Source: Fibrobacter succinogenes
GTDB taxonomy: Bacteria; Fibrobacterota; Fibrobacteria; Fibrobacterales; Fibrobacteraceae
Assembly (NCBI GenBank): GCA_902779055.1
Contig: CACZAD010000001.1
Span: 48,282 to 112,281, forward strand
Direction: 5' to 3'
DNA: 64,000 bases
A program made the position numbers and the translations under genes. Positions 8,332-17,025 of this stretch are shown piece after piece. Position 1 is the stretch's first letter, and each line of letters opens with the position of its first letter. The notes under the pieces were generated by a model. It worked only from the letters and a program-made list of their open reading frames with translations, made no database searches and was not told the DNA's origin.

Positions 8332-9455
8332 ATGATTAGAGTAAAGTTCTTCTTAGCGTGCGTTGTATCAGCATTTACCTTGCTTGCCTGCTCCGATGAT
8401 TCCAACGGCTCCGGCAGCGATAGCACCCAAAAAACGGGTGCCCGAATTAAGGTTTTCGAAACGAGCGACATACATAGCTACATCATCGATGCGACTGGAG
8501 GTAAAGAGGACGCCTTCCAGTACAGGCTTGCCTATCTGGCAAAAATTTTCGATAAGGCAAGGGCTTCCGGTGAATACGACGATGTTCTTCTCCTTGATGG
8601 AGGTGATATCTACCAGGGCGCTCCGGTATCCAACCTTACGAAGGGTGCGGTTATGCGTGCTGCGATGGATATAATGGATTACGATGCGGTTTCGCTTGGC
8701 AACCATGAGTTCGACTAGGGTGTTCAAGAATACGCAACGGACAAGGACGGAACGCTCCCCGCTTACGAAATCGGTGATTTTTCGGGAGACCCCGAAATAC
8801 CAGTGCTGGCGGCAAACCTCTATTATTCCGATACGCACAAGAGGGTCGGCTTTACCAAGGATTACGTTGTTGTCGAAAAGGCCGGCTATCGCATCGCGTT
8901 GATTGGGTATAAAAAGACGATGACGTTACGGCGGCATTCTTCAATATGAAGGGCGTTCGCGCTGACTTCAAGGTTCCCGAAGGCGGAAAACTCAACATAA
9001 CTGTTGGTGATATTTACGCGGTCGCTCCCTTCAACAATCCCTGGTTGTTGTATGACCTTACTGGCGAAGAACTTGCTCAGCAGATTGTCAATGGATGGAA
9101 ATCGTCCGATATGGGCGACCAGGTGACGGGCCTGACGTTTGAATATCGTGATATCGGGACTGATGACAATCCTGATATTGAAGTTGTGAGCATCACGCTG
9201 GATGACGGAACGGAGGTTGATATTCATGGCAAGAAACCTATTTATAGGGTGATTGTTTCGAACTACAACGCGACCATAGAAAATAGCGTGTTCATTGACA
9301 AAATGCCGGTTTACACTGAGGCGGATTCCCCGATTGATAACCAGGCGATTATTGAACTGCTACGTGATAGGCGCGACCGTGGCGAAGAACGTATCCCTGT
9401 GGACAGGACTCCCCGTGGTAGTGAAGTAACCAAAAACATAAAGGAGGCTGCCTAA
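8332..9455 (+). pseudogene. 5'-nucleotidase/UshA-type lipoprotein remnant
   Basis: The first frame (8332-8718) has a lipoprotein signal with lipobox LLAC, then the metallophosphatase motifs TSDIHSY, DGGDIYQG and GNHEFD. It stops at a TAG (8716) where the family has a Trp or similar residue before GV. The same frame reads on after the stop (GVQEYATDKDG...VVEKAGYRIALIGY) to about 8910. It then jumps into a second frame carrying the nucleotidase C-terminal domain (AAFFNMKGVRADFKVPEGG...DIYAVAPFNNPW), which ends at 9455. About 200 residues between the two domains are missing. The gene thus has an in-frame stop plus an internal deletion with a frame change, and is almost certainly inactive. Confidence 0.85.
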
Positions 9456-9497
9456 TGAAATGGCACAACTGGGGTAACTGGGGGCGCTCAACAAACG

Positions 9498-9526
9498 AAA
9501 AACCCTCTCTATTCGAGAGGGTTTTT
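9498..9526 (-). terminator. Rho-independent terminator of tRNA-Asp
   Basis: An AAACCCTCTC/GAGAGGGTTT stem is flanked by A and T runs, so it can work on both strands. It lies 5 bp beyond the tRNA 3' end. Confidence 0.8.
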
Positions 9527-9530
9527 ATCG

Positions 9531-9606
9531 CGGGATAGACGAGGCTTGAACTCGCAACCTCCGGCGTGACAGGCCGGTGCTCTAACCAAAATTGAGCTAC
9601 CACCCC
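9531..9606 (-). tRNA. tRNA-Asp (anticodon GTC)
   Basis: The cloverleaf folds on the minus strand. The acceptor GGGGTGG pairs with CTATCCC with two G-U pairs. The D-arm is GCTC/GAGC, the anticodon stem CCGGC/GCCGG encloses loop CTGTCAC with anticodon GTC, and the T-arm GCGAG/CTCGT carries TTCAAGC. The CCA end is not encoded. Confidence 0.93.
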
Positions 9607-9642
9607 AGAGTGGTTTTGATCGATTTCTCAATCAACGAGCCA

Positions 9643-9671
9643 AGTATACAAAGGTTTTTGGATTCTGTCAA
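9643..9671 (-). promoter_or_regulatory. Consensus promoter of tRNA-Asp
   Basis: On the minus strand TTGACA (9671-9666) and TATACT (9648-9643) are separated by 17 bp, a near-perfect sigma-70 promoter. The start would fall about 30 bp ahead of the mature tRNA. Confidence 0.8.
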
Positions 9672-9740
9672 GCCGATTTGTATAAAAAATTTGGATTACA
9701 AGCTTTTTTTCGATGGGAGAGGCTCGTCGAGCAAGGCGGG

Positions 9741-10742
9741 TTAATTGTTGTTTTTCCCGGATCTCTTGATTTCCTTGGTTGTTTTGAACGATTTGTTCGT
9801 GGACTTTTCTTTGGACGGCTTGCTGAAAATGGCTCCGCTTGCAAGCATCTTGGCTAAATGCTTGGCTTGCGAAATCCTCTGGTCTACCTGCTTCTGGATG
9901 TTGTTGGCGGACTTGTTGGCCCTGCCCAGCAGGCGGTTCTTAGTGAAGTAGCCCATTTCCCTTGAATCGGCGCAGTGGTTAGCCTTCTCGCAAACAAGGT
10001 AATAGCAGTCTTCCGGAACGACGTAGAACGAGATCTTCGAGGAATCCTGGGCGTTGAACAGTTCGCGCTTGAGGTGGATGGGGGAGTTTCCCGGTTCGGA
10101 GCGGAAAATCTGGAGCTCAATGAGGAATCTGTCTTGCCAGGGTAAAAAGTCTATTTCTTGCAGGCTCACCTGGCGGTTCCCGAGCTTGGTCGATCCGACT
10201 CGTTCGATAGCCATTTCACGCGTGCCCTGCCACAGGCTCGACTTGACGAAGAACTTTTCGTTCTGTTCGTACATCAGCGAAATCAGGTAGTCCTGTTCCA
10301 CGTCGTTGAGCTTGTCGAAGTAGAGCGTGTCGCCCTTGCGCGGAATGTAGATGCTGCGCGTTTCGATAAAGGCGTCTTCGCCTCTCCATTTGAAGTTGCG
10401 GTGCGGCGTGAAAACCTTTCCATTGTTCGTGATGGTGATCGAATCGCCTGGGTTTGCAAGCACTTTACGCACCAAGTCGTTCTGGTTGCGTAAAATGCCC
10501 CACACGTAATCTCCGTTCTTGATGTTCTCGGTGCAGCTGGGGAGCTTGCACATCCACAAGACGCTGTTCTTCTTGAATTTCGGGAACAGCGAGTTGTCTT
10601 GCATGCGGACGGGTTCCATCACGTAATGGCGCACGAGGACCATAAGGGCGAATGCCAGGCATAGGACAAAGACCAGCAGAAACACGTACGACTTGGAATG
10701 TCGACGTTGCAAGAACTTGACTTTTCTATCCAGTGCTGACAT
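9741..10742 (-). CDS. lepB: Signal peptidase I (S26) family protein, LepB-like
   Basis: The 333-residue protein has one N-terminal membrane anchor (about residues 19-37) and the S26 boxes. DNSLFP holds the presumed catalytic Ser51 (usual SMxP), RKVLANPGD (92-100) is box D, and ADSREMG is box E. At the position of the general-base lysine (KRxxGxPGD in E. coli) this protein has Arg92, with Lys93 next to it, so the usual Lys-Arg pair is swapped. It lies 9 bp after lepA, the classical lepA-lepB order, which supports the call. The C-terminal tail is rich in Lys and Ser. The enzyme may still work with Lys93 or may be a degenerate paralogue. Confidence 0.75.
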   Translation of the reverse strand: MSALDRKVKFLQRRHSKSYVFLLVFVLCLAFALMVLVRHYVMEPVRMQDNSLFPKFKKNSVLWMCKLPSCTENIKNGDYVWGILRNQNDLVRKVLANPGDSITITNNGKVFTPHRNFKWRGEDAFIETRSIYIPRKGDTLYFDKLNDVEQDYLISLMYEQNEKFFVKSSLWQGTREMAIERVGSTKLGNRQVSLQEIDFLPWQDRFLIELQIFRSEPGNSPIHLKRELFNAQDSSKISFYVVPEDCYYLVCEKANHCADSREMGYFTKNRLLGRANKSANNIQKQVDQRISQAKHLAKMLASGAIFSKPSKEKSTNKSFKTTKEIKRSGKNNN

Positions 10743-10751
10743 CGTTTCGGA

Positions 10752-12572
10752 TTAGTCCCCGTTGCCGTTGGAATCGTCGCTGAGCGAGAGGACGGCGAGG
10801 AACGCCTTCTGCGGCACTTCTACAGAGCCGATGCTCTTCATACGCTTCTTACCTTCCTTCTGCTTTTCGAGGAGCTTACGCTTACGGGTGATGTCACCGC
10901 CGTAGCACTTGGCAAGCACATCCTTGCGGACTGCCTTCACGGTCGAACGGCTGATAATCTTGCCACCGATGGCGCCCTGGATGGCCACATCGAACTGCTG
11001 GCGCGGAATGAGGTCCTTGAGTTTTACGCAGATGGCGTTAGCGTAGGTGTTGGCCTTGTCGCGGTGGATAATCACGGAGAAGGCGTCGACCGGGTCTCCG
11101 TTCAAAAGAATGTCTAGCTTCACGAGGTTGTTGCGCTTGTATTCGCTCGGCGTGTAGTCGAGGCCTGCGTAACCGCGGCTCAGGGACTTGAGACGGTCGT
11201 AGAAGTCGAACATAATTTCGGCAAGCGGAAGGTCGTACTTTAAGATGACCTTCGTTTCGTCGATGTATTCCATCGTTTCGAACGTGCCGCGCTTTTCTTC
11301 GCAAAGTGTCATCATCGCGCCGACATATTCCTTCGGCGTAAAGATCTGTGCCTTCACATACGGCTCTTCGATGTAGTCGTAGCGGCTAGCGTCGGGGAGC
11401 TTGGACGGGCTTTCGATCTTCACCATGGAGCCGTCGCTCATGTAAACGTGGTATTCCACGTTCGGCACGGTCGTGATGATGTCCACGTTGAATTCGCGGT
11501 CCAAACGTTCCTGCACGATTTCCATGTGCAAGAGTCCGAGGAAGCCTGTACGGAAGCCAAAGCCGAGCGCTTCGGAAGTTTCCGGTTCCCAGCAGAGAGC
11601 GGAGTCGTTGAGGCGGAGCTTTTCGAGGGCTTCGCGCAAGTCCTTGTAGTCTTCCGGATCGATGGGGTAGATACCCGAGTAAATCATCGGGAGCACGTCC
11701 TTGTAACCCGGGAGCGGTTCTTCGGCCGGATTGGCGGCATCGGTAAGCGTATCACCGATCTTCACGTCGCTAATCGTCTTCACGTTTGCGAGCACGTAGC
11801 CGACCATACCTTCGGTCAGTTCCGGACGCGGGTCGCGGCGCATGCTGAATGTACCGACTTCCGTGACGACATATTCGCCACCCGTCTTCATCATGCGGAT
11901 TTTCATGCCTGCCTTGAGCGTGCCTTCGACAATGCGGATGTAGTTGATCACGCCGCGGTAGGAATCGTAAACGGAGTCAAAGATGAGAGCCTTGAGCGGC
12001 TTGCCGGAATCGCCCTTTGGGGCCGGGATTTCGTCGACGATTTTGTCGAGAACCTGTTCCACGTTGAGGCCCGTCTTTGCGGAAATGCGCGGAATCTTGT
12101 CCGGATCGTAGCCGAGCAAGTCACCGACGAGCTGTGCCACGTGGTCGGGCTGGGCGCCCGGAAGGTCTACTTTGTTCAAAACCGGGATGATCGTAAGATC
12201 GTTTTCAATAGCGAGGTAAAGGTTCGAAAGCGTCTGGGCTTCGATGCCCTGGCTTGCGTCCACGACGAGGATTGCACCTTCGCAAGCGGCGAGGGAACGG
12301 CTGACTTCGTAAGTGAAGTCCACGTGCCCCGGCGTATCGATCATGTTCAAAATGTATTCTTCGCCGTCCTTTTCGTAAACCATGCGGATGGCGTGAGCCT
12401 TGATCGTAATGCCGCGTTCGCGTTCCAGGTCCATGTCATCCAGGAGCTGGTTCATCATTTCGTTCTTGGAGACCGTCTTGGTCAGTTCAATCATTCTGTC
12501 GGCCAAGGTGGATTTGCCGTGATCGATGTGGGCGATAATGCTAAAATTACGGATATTGTTGTTTTGCGGCAT
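10752..12572 (-). CDS. lepA: Elongation factor 4 (LepA)
   Basis: This is the ribosome-associated GTPase that back-translocates or remodels stalled ribosomes. The 606-residue length is normal. G1 AHIDHGKST (14-22), the switch region ERGITIK, G3 DTPGHVDF and G4 NKVDLPGA are all visible. The C-terminal LepA-specific domain contains [19 protein letters not shown]. It is the first gene of a lepA-lepB pair. Confidence 0.97.
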   Translation of the reverse strand: MPQNNNIRNFSIIAHIDHGKSTLADRMIELTKTVSKNEMMNQLLDDMDLERERGITIKAHAIRMVYEKDGEEYILNMIDTPGHVDFTYEVSRSLAACEGAILVVDASQGIEAQTLSNLYLAIENDLTIIPVLNKVDLPGAQPDHVAQLVGDLLGYDPDKIPRISAKTGLNVEQVLDKIVDEIPAPKGDSGKPLKALIFDSVYDSYRGVINYIRIVEGTLKAGMKIRMMKTGGEYVVTEVGTFSMRRDPRPELTEGMVGYVLANVKTISDVKIGDTLTDAANPAEEPLPGYKDVLPMIYSGIYPIDPEDYKDLREALEKLRLNDSALCWEPETSEALGFGFRTGFLGLLHMEIVQERLDREFNVDIITTVPNVEYHVYMSDGSMVKIESPSKLPDASRYDYIEEPYVKAQIFTPKEYVGAMMTLCEEKRGTFETMEYIDETKVILKYDLPLAEIMFDFYDRLKSLSRGYAGLDYTPSEYKRNNLVKLDILLNGDPVDAFSVIIHRDKANTYANAICVKLKDLIPRQQFDVAIQGAIGGKIISRSTVKAVRKDVLAKCYGGDITRKRKLLEKQKEGKKRMKSIGSVEVPQKAFLAVLSLSDDSNGNGD

Positions 12573-12713
12573 ATTAAAATGTTGATGTGTTTTTGCATAA
12601 ATATAGAAATCTTGTGCCTGTTTTTTGGAACTCGCTGTGAACCCTTCAAAAAAAAACTATATTCTTGGATACATTTGGATAATCCAGAACGATATAACTA
12701 CGGAAGCTTAGTT

Positions 12714-13241
12714 TTGTTTAAAAAGTTTATTATCTGTGCAGTGTTTATGTGCCTTGCCGCAAACGCGTTTGCCGAGGGCAAAGTCTTCAACAAGGATTAC
12801 ACGGGTGTTACCCAGATTCTTGCCGAAATAACAACTCACGAGGGGAAGATTGTGGTGGACTTGAACTTCAAGGCCGCTCCGAACACCGTCGCGAACTTTG
12901 TCGACCTTGCAAACAAGGGCTTTTATAATGGTCTCCGATTCCACCGTGTCATCCAGGGATTCATGATCCAGGGCGGTGATCCGAACGGGGATGGAACGGG
13001 CGGTCCCGGTTACACCATCGATGACGAAAAGAACGACCTCAAGCACGAAACGGGAGTCATCTCCATGGCAAACCGTGGCGAGAATACGGCCGGTTCCCAG
13101 TTCTTTATTACGCAGCTTCCGCAGCCGCACCTGGACGGTAGGCATACCGTTTTTGGTAAAGTCATCGAAGGCCATGACGTGGTCTGCCGCATCGACGCCA
13201 ACGATCCGATTTTGAACATTACAATCGTGGAAAAGAAGTAA
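12714..13241 (+). CDS. Secreted cyclophilin-type peptidyl-prolyl isomerase
   Basis: The protein speeds cis-trans isomerisation of prolyl bonds and should act outside the inner membrane. I take a TTG start at 12714, because it gives a good signal peptide ([20 protein letters not shown]) with GGAAG 8 bp upstream; the frame is open far upstream only by chance. Cyclophilin motifs present are [38 protein letters not shown] and [11 protein letters not shown]. The active-site Arg (FHR) and QFFIT are intact. The length is 175 residues. The next gene starts 2 bp after the stop, so the two are co-expressed. Confidence 0.88.
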   Translation: MFKKFIICAVFMCLAANAFAEGKVFNKDYTGVTQILAEITTHEGKIVVDLNFKAAPNTVANFVDLANKGFYNGLRFHRVIQGFMIQGGDPNGDGTGGPGYTIDDEKNDLKHETGVISMANRGENTAGSQFFITQLPQPHLDGRHTVFGKVIEGHDVVCRIDANDPILNITIVEKK

Positions 13242-13243
13242 AT

Positions 13244-14332
13244 ATGAGTTCCAAAAAAACGACATCTAAAGCGCCTGCAAAGGCGAGTGCTTCTGAAAAG
13301 AAATCTGCAAAGCCCGCTCCGGCTAAGAAGGCTGCCCCGGCAAAGGCAGCTCCCGCAAAGGCTGCTGCCCCGGCCAAGAAGGCCGCTCCAGCTAAGGTCG
13401 CTGCTCCTGCAAAGAAGCCCGCTGCAAAGCCCGCTCCGGCCAAAAAGGCAGCGCCTGCAAAGGCTCCTGCCAAAGCTGCTGCTCCGGCCAAGAAGCCTGT
13501 CGTGAAAAAGGAAGCTCCGGCAAAGAAGGAACCCGCCAAGGCTGTAAAGGCTGCTCCGGCGAAGGCTCCTGCCGCAAAGCCCGCTCCTGCAAAGGCCGAA
13601 GTGTCCAAGAAACCCGTTCCGGCCAAGAAGGTTGAACCGGCAGTCGTGGCTGCTCCTGCAAAGGAAGTCAAGGCTCCTGCGAAGGCTCCCGCTCCGCAGC
13701 CGAAGCCTGTCGAAAAAGAAGTTGTAAAGGAACCGGTCAAAGAACCGGTTAAGGAAACTGTCAAGGAAGTTCCTGAAGTCAAGGTTAGCGTTAACGAAAA
13801 GGCTGTAGAAAAGAAGGCCGTTGTGAAGTCTGATTATCCGTATTCTGTTTTGCTCGATGGTAAAAAGCCGTGTAAGTTCATTATGTTTGTCGAAATCGAC
13901 GAACAGGAAGAACGTGCCAACAAGAAGAAGGTCACTTCTGAAATGAAGAACCTCGAAAAGAAGCCGACTTCTGCCATCCGTCACAAGATTTCCCTCGCCG
14001 AAGAAACGCAGGAAGAACTCACCGAACGTATCTTGAAGGAACTCGAAGAACAGAACGCCGCCTTCACGCGCGAAGCCGCAACGCAGATTTGCACGCGCTG
14101 CAACAAGAACCTTGTGTCTCCGGAATTCTGGGTCGACAAGCATCTTGGCTACTGCGAAGAATGCGCTGCCATTTTGCACTTGGGCCAGTCCAAGGAAGCC
14201 CGCAAGGTGGAATACCAGCTGGGCGCCATGGGTGGTGACTCCCTCGACGAAGCGGATGATGATGAATTTGAAGGACCGGACGCAGCTGACTTGAAGGAAG
14301 CTGAAGAAGAACTCGCCGATTTCGACGATTAA
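13244..14332 (+). CDS. DksA/TraR-type zinc-finger protein with histone-H1-like tail
   Basis: The 362-residue protein has two very different halves. Residues 1 to about 190 are almost only Ala, Lys and Pro in AAPAKK/KAAPAKA repeats, like the C-terminal tails of AlgP and histone H1. From about 195 it becomes a normal globular protein: a helical hairpin region rich in Glu and Lys, then a four-cysteine zinc finger CTRC (283-286) and CEEC (304-307) as in DksA/TraR. The C-terminus is acidic (DEADDDEFEGPDAADLKEAEE). DksA proteins bind the RNA polymerase secondary channel and modulate the stringent response; the basic tail would add non-specific nucleic-acid binding. Which DksA-type activity is kept is not known. 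Confidence 0.75.
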   Translation: MSSKKTTSKAPAKASASEKKSAKPAPAKKAAPAKAAPAKAAAPAKKAAPAKVAAPAKKPAAKPAPAKKAAPAKAPAKAAAPAKKPVVKKEAPAKKEPAKAVKAAPAKAPAAKPAPAKAEVSKKPVPAKKVEPAVVAAPAKEVKAPAKAPAPQPKPVEKEVVKEPVKEPVKETVKEVPEVKVSVNEKAVEKKAVVKSDYPYSVLLDGKKPCKFIMFVEIDEQEERANKKKVTSEMKNLEKKPTSAIRHKISLAEETQEELTERILKELEEQNAAFTREAATQICTRCNKNLVSPEFWVDKHLGYCEECAAILHLGQSKEARKVEYQLGAMGGDSLDEADDDEFEGPDAADLKEAEEELADFDD

Positions 14333-14435
14333 TTTGTCGTCATCGAATAGTCATCCTGGAGCGTAGTGATGATTAATCTCATCCTCGACCGAAGGGCGGG
14401 ACAACCTCGATAGGCGAGAGTCGCGTAAAATAATT

Positions 14436-14467
14436 AAAAAGCCGAGGCGTTGAACCTCGGTTTTTTG
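14436..14467 (+). terminator. Rho-independent terminator between convergent genes
   Basis: AAAAAGCCGAGG, GTTGAA, CCTCGGTTTTTT forms a GC-rich stem with a T run on the plus strand and an A run on the other side. It can serve both the DksA-like gene and lexA. Confidence 0.8.
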
Positions 14468-14492
14468 TTGTTTAATATTATTTGTCGATAAA

Positions 14493-15149
14493 CTAATTGA
14501 CTCTTCTCATCACGCCGATGACGCGGCCTGCAATCGAAAAGTCCTTCTTGTCGTTCACGATGATCGGCTTGTACTTCGGGTTTGCCGGACGCAGTTCCAC
14601 GTGGTCGGAACTCGGATGGTAGTACTTGACCGTCGCTTCGTTATCGATCTGTGCAACGACGATTTCGCCAAGGTCTGCCGTCTTCTGCTGACGGGCAAAA
14701 ATCAAGTCGCCATCGAAGATGCCGGCGTTGATCATGGAATCGCCCTTGACGCGGAGTGCAAAAACGTCGCTACGACAGGCCAAAAAGTCTCTGTCGATAG
14801 TGACCGTACCTTCGAGGTTCTGTACGGCAAGAATCGGCGTACCGGCGGCAACGCGGCCGACGATAGGAATTTCAATCGTATTGCTCGGAGCTTCCTTGGC
14901 GGCGGAATCTTCCTTGGTATTGACAATTTCGATACCGCGGCTCAGACGCGGAGAGCGGTTGATGTAACCTTTCTTGATGAGGGCTGCGAGGATAGAACGG
15001 ACGCCGTTCGTCGAAGAAATGTCGAAGTGGTTGCCGATTTCGCGAACCGTAGGCGGCATATGGTTTTCTTTGGAATACTTCTTGATGTATTCGTAGATTT
15101 CTTCTTGCCTTGCCGTCATTTCCTTGCGGTTTTCATTGAACTTTTCCAT
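14493..15149 (-). CDS. lexA: SOS repressor LexA
   Basis: LexA represses SOS genes and cleaves itself when RecA filaments form. The chosen start, [21 protein letters not shown] at 15149, has AGAGG upstream; the frame is open 22 codons further but lacks support. The winged-helix DNA-binding part is [20 protein letters not shown] (about 32-51). The Ala-Gly cleavage site lies in VGRVAAGTP, the catalytic Ser in GDSM and the Lys in EATVKYY. Its length of 218 residues is slightly longer than E. coli LexA. Two LexA-type operators lie in its own promoter, consistent with autoregulation. Confidence 0.95.
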   Translation of the reverse strand: MEKFNENRKEMTARQEEIYEYIKKYSKENHMPPTVREIGNHFDISSTNGVRSILAALIKKGYINRSPRLSRGIEIVNTKEDSAAKEAPSNTIEIPIVGRVAAGTPILAVQNLEGTVTIDRDFLACRSDVFALRVKGDSMINAGIFDGDLIFARQQKTADLGEIVVAQIDNEATVKYYHPSSDHVELRPANPKYKPIIVNDKKDFSIAGRVIGVMRRVN

Positions 15150-15189
15150 ATTTTGCCTCTCGTCATAAAGGGTTCTGGAATTATACTGT

Positions 15190-15221
15190 ATAAAATATAA
15201 TGCACAACTGGGCAAATGTCA
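15190..15221 (-). promoter_or_regulatory. lexA promoter, sigma-70 type
   Basis: On the minus strand TTGACA (about 15221-15216) and TATATT lie 17 bp apart. The whole spacer is covered by a LexA-type operator, so repressor and polymerase would compete. Confidence 0.75.
15201..15214 (-). promoter_or_regulatory. LexA operator 1 at lexA
   Basis: Read on the minus strand, TGCCCAGTTGTGCA is a perfect match to TGCNC-N4-GTGCA. It sits between the -35 and -10 elements of the lexA promoter. Confidence 0.85.
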
Positions 15222-15231
15222 ATATTTTCAC

Positions 15232-15245
15232 TGCACAAAAGTGAA
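15232..15245. promoter_or_regulatory. LexA operator 2 at lexA (one mismatch)
   Basis: TGCACAAAAGTGAA matches TGCNC-N4-GTGCA except at one base. It lies about 10 bp upstream of the -35 element and one and a half helical turns or so from operator 1. Confidence 0.6.
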
Positions 15246-15344
15246 GTTTTTTTTATTTTTTCCCCTTTTTAGCTCAAAGTAATGGTGCCAGTACAGACAA
15301 ATTTTTATATTATCGCCTAATAATAGGATGTCAAAGGAGGATGT

Positions 15345-16325
15345 ATGAATTTTCGTAATATGTCTTTGGGCTGTTCCGTTGCTGCGGGGCTTTCGTTTAT
15401 GATGCTTGCTTGCGACGATAGTTCTAGTAGCGGCCCTGACGCTTTGGTAGACCCTTCGAGTAGCTCGCAGTACATAGCCCCTGCAAGTTCTGATGATGAA
15501 TTGCAGTCAAGCAGTAGCGAAATGAAAGATGCGCCGACGTCGAGCAGCGCTGTGCAATGCTACAAAGATGGTATGGCGAAGGTCACGCTCAAGAGCGTTG
15601 AAAATGTTAAAATTAGTTGCCCGAACAGTATGACCTATTACAACTATGATTTGCAGGTCTTCTACAAGTGCGAAGGCTCCGCTCTTATTGAAATCGATAT
15701 GCCTCCTTGCGAAAATGAACCTCCTGATCCTTGTTGCAGCGACGCTTCGAATTCCAGTTCGTCGGTATCTTCAAACGTGAATTTCAGAACATTGCAAGAT
15801 GCCCGTGATGGCAAAAGTTACAAGACCGTTGAAATTGGCGGTAAAACTTGGATGGCCGAAAATTTGAACTTCTCCAGGAGTACGGATGGTTCTGTTGTGT
15901 TGAATTCGACGTTCTGCTATGATGACGTTCCTGCCAACTGCGAAAAGTACGGTCGTTTGTACCAAGAAGACGATGCTGCCAAAGCTTGCCCCGATGGTTG
16001 GCGGATCCCCACAGATGAAGAATGGTCTGCTTTGCGTAATATAGTGAAAGCGGATTACGGTGTGAACGATGCGAACGCTCCTTTACGAGCAGTCGGCGTT
16101 TGGGAAGACAATGATGCGGCAACGAATGCAAGCGGGTTCTCTGCGCTCCCGTCTGGTTACAGAGCCAAGACTGGCCAATACGATGGGGAAGGGACAAAAG
16201 CGTACTTCTGGGGCGAGAGCAATATGCTTTATTACGGATGGATTCTTTCTAGGCTGTACGAGCTGGACAAAGAATCGCTGATTCGTGGCTATTACGCCTA
16301 TTCTGTCCGTTGCGTTATGAAATAG
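15345..16325 (+). CDS. FISUMP-domain lipoprotein with serine-rich linkers
   Basis: A lipoprotein signal with lipobox LACDD (Cys23) is followed by serine-rich spacers (SSSS stretches to about residue 65 and again near 136-147). The C-terminal half is a Fibrobacter-type major paralogous (FISUMP) domain. It has the hallmark order DARDGKSYKTVEIGGKTWMAENLNF, then CPDGWRIPTDEEW, then a GYR...YFWGES region and a final YSVRCVMK. Cysteine pairs in the N-terminal part suggest disulfides. Members are numerous in Fibrobacter and surface exposed; a role in cell-surface binding is assumed for the family but not proven. AAAGGAGG precedes the ATG. Confidence 0.88.
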   Translation: MNFRNMSLGCSVAAGLSFMMLACDDSSSSGPDALVDPSSSSQYIAPASSDDELQSSSSEMKDAPTSSSAVQCYKDGMAKVTLKSVENVKISCPNSMTYYNYDLQVFYKCEGSALIEIDMPPCENEPPDPCCSDASNSSSSVSSNVNFRTLQDARDGKSYKTVEIGGKTWMAENLNFSRSTDGSVVLNSTFCYDDVPANCEKYGRLYQEDDAAKACPDGWRIPTDEEWSALRNIVKADYGVNDANAPLRAVGVWEDNDAATNASGFSALPSGYRAKTGQYDGEGTKAYFWGESNMLYYGWILSRLYELDKESLIRGYYAYSVRCVMK

Positions 16326-16396
16326 ACACTATGAGCATTGTGACATTTTATGGTTGTGCTTGAATGGCGTTTTTTGAAAAATTTTTTTGTCCAAAT

Positions 16397-16425
16397 GTTC
16401 ATTTTACCATAATCTTTGCTATATT
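16397..16425 (+). promoter_or_regulatory. Probable tRNA-Pro promoter
   Basis: TATATT (16420-16425) lies 11 bp ahead of the mature tRNA. A poor -35 (TTCATT, 16398-16403) lies 16 bp before it. TAATCT at about 16410 is an alternative -10. Confidence 0.4.
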
Positions 16426-16436
16426 TGCGAACACTT

Positions 16437-16510
16437 CGGGGTGTAGCTCAGCCTGGTAGAGCGTCTGCTTTGGGAGCAGAATGTCGTCAGTTCGAATCTG
16501 GCTACCCCGA
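16437..16510 (+). tRNA. tRNA-Pro (anticodon TGG)
   Basis: Acceptor CGGGGTG/TACCCCG, D-arm GCTC/GAGC, anticodon stem TCTGC/GCAGA with loop TTTGGGA (anticodon TGG), T-arm GTCAG/CTGGC with TTCGAAT, and discriminator A are all in place. The CCA is not encoded. Confidence 0.93.
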
Positions 16511-16764
16511 TATGCAAAACGACCCCCTTGTGGGGTCGTTTTGCATATATCAACGGAGCCAAGTGAGAACTGACGAAGTCTGTTCGACAAAATCCGGCGA
16601 GAGCGGAGCGAACACAGCCGGATTTTGGCCTTGACTTGAGCGAAGCTCAAGCAAGCCCGAAGGGCAAAACGCGAAACGAAGTGAACGATTTGGCCATCTG
16701 GCTACCCCGATGCATAAACGTGAGCGCAGCGAAACCGAAGCCAGCGCAGCCCATCTGGCACCCC
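16496..16764 (+). repeat. Repeated tRNA-Pro 3'-end fragments with hairpin array
   Basis: The last 15 bases of the tRNA plus one more, ATCTGGCTACCCCGAT (16496-16511), are repeated exactly at 16696-16711 and partly (ATCTGGCACCCC) at 16753-16764. Between copies there are several hairpins: CAAAATCCGGC/GCCGGATTTTG (16588-16627), CTTGAGC-GAA-GCTCAAG (about 16635-16651) and GCCC-GAA-GGGC (about 16655-16665). GAACTGACGA at about 16568 is the reverse complement of the tRNA T-arm. No gene is seen in 16511-17025. Confidence 0.65.
16516..16547 (+). terminator. Terminator of tRNA-Pro
   Basis: AAAACGACCCC, CTTGT, GGGGTCGTTTT is a strong hairpin ending in a T run directly behind the tRNA. Confidence 0.85.
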
Positions 16765-16784
16765 AAAAACACTACCATTTCATA

Positions 16785-16821
16785 AAAAAATCTCCGCAAC
16801 ACAAGTGTTACGGAGATTTTT
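16785..16821. terminator. Bidirectional hairpin terminator
   Basis: AAAAAATCTCCG, CAACACAAGTGTTA, CGGAGATTTTT has A and T runs on both sides. It stands alone between the tRNA-Pro repeat region and the cotH gene end. Confidence 0.6.
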
Positions 16822-16978
16822 GTTGTTTGGGGGATATGTCCCTAATATAGTTATTCAATATCTTTATAATATCGATTTTTACTTCACTAAATGGTATGAC
16901 TGTATTGACTGTATTTTATGCGAAAACCCATTTTTTTAAACGATCTTAGTTATTTTCTTTTGTTTTGTACAAAATAGT

Positions 16979-17006
16979 AAAACCTCGCGGAGGTTCCGCG
17001 AGGACT
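16979..17006 (-). terminator. Terminator of the CotH lipoprotein gene
   Basis: The stem CCTCGCGGA/TCCGCGAGG lies about 20 bp beyond the stop codon and is followed on the minus strand by TTTTAC. Confidence 0.65.
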
Positions 17007-17025
17007 TTTGCAAAAGTGCGTTAGT

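Noticed and set aside
11448..12713. Long N-terminal extension of the cyclophilin frame
   Set aside because: It runs antisense to lepA; the signal peptide and ribosome site place the start at 12714.
13287..13782. Other open frames across the Ala-Lys-Pro tail
   Set aside because: The low-complexity repeat leaves several frames open; only the 13244 frame joins to the zinc-finger domain.
16548..16780. CRISPR-like array behind tRNA-Pro
   Set aside because: The repeats are hairpins and tRNA pieces of uneven length and spacing; there are no regular repeat-spacer units.
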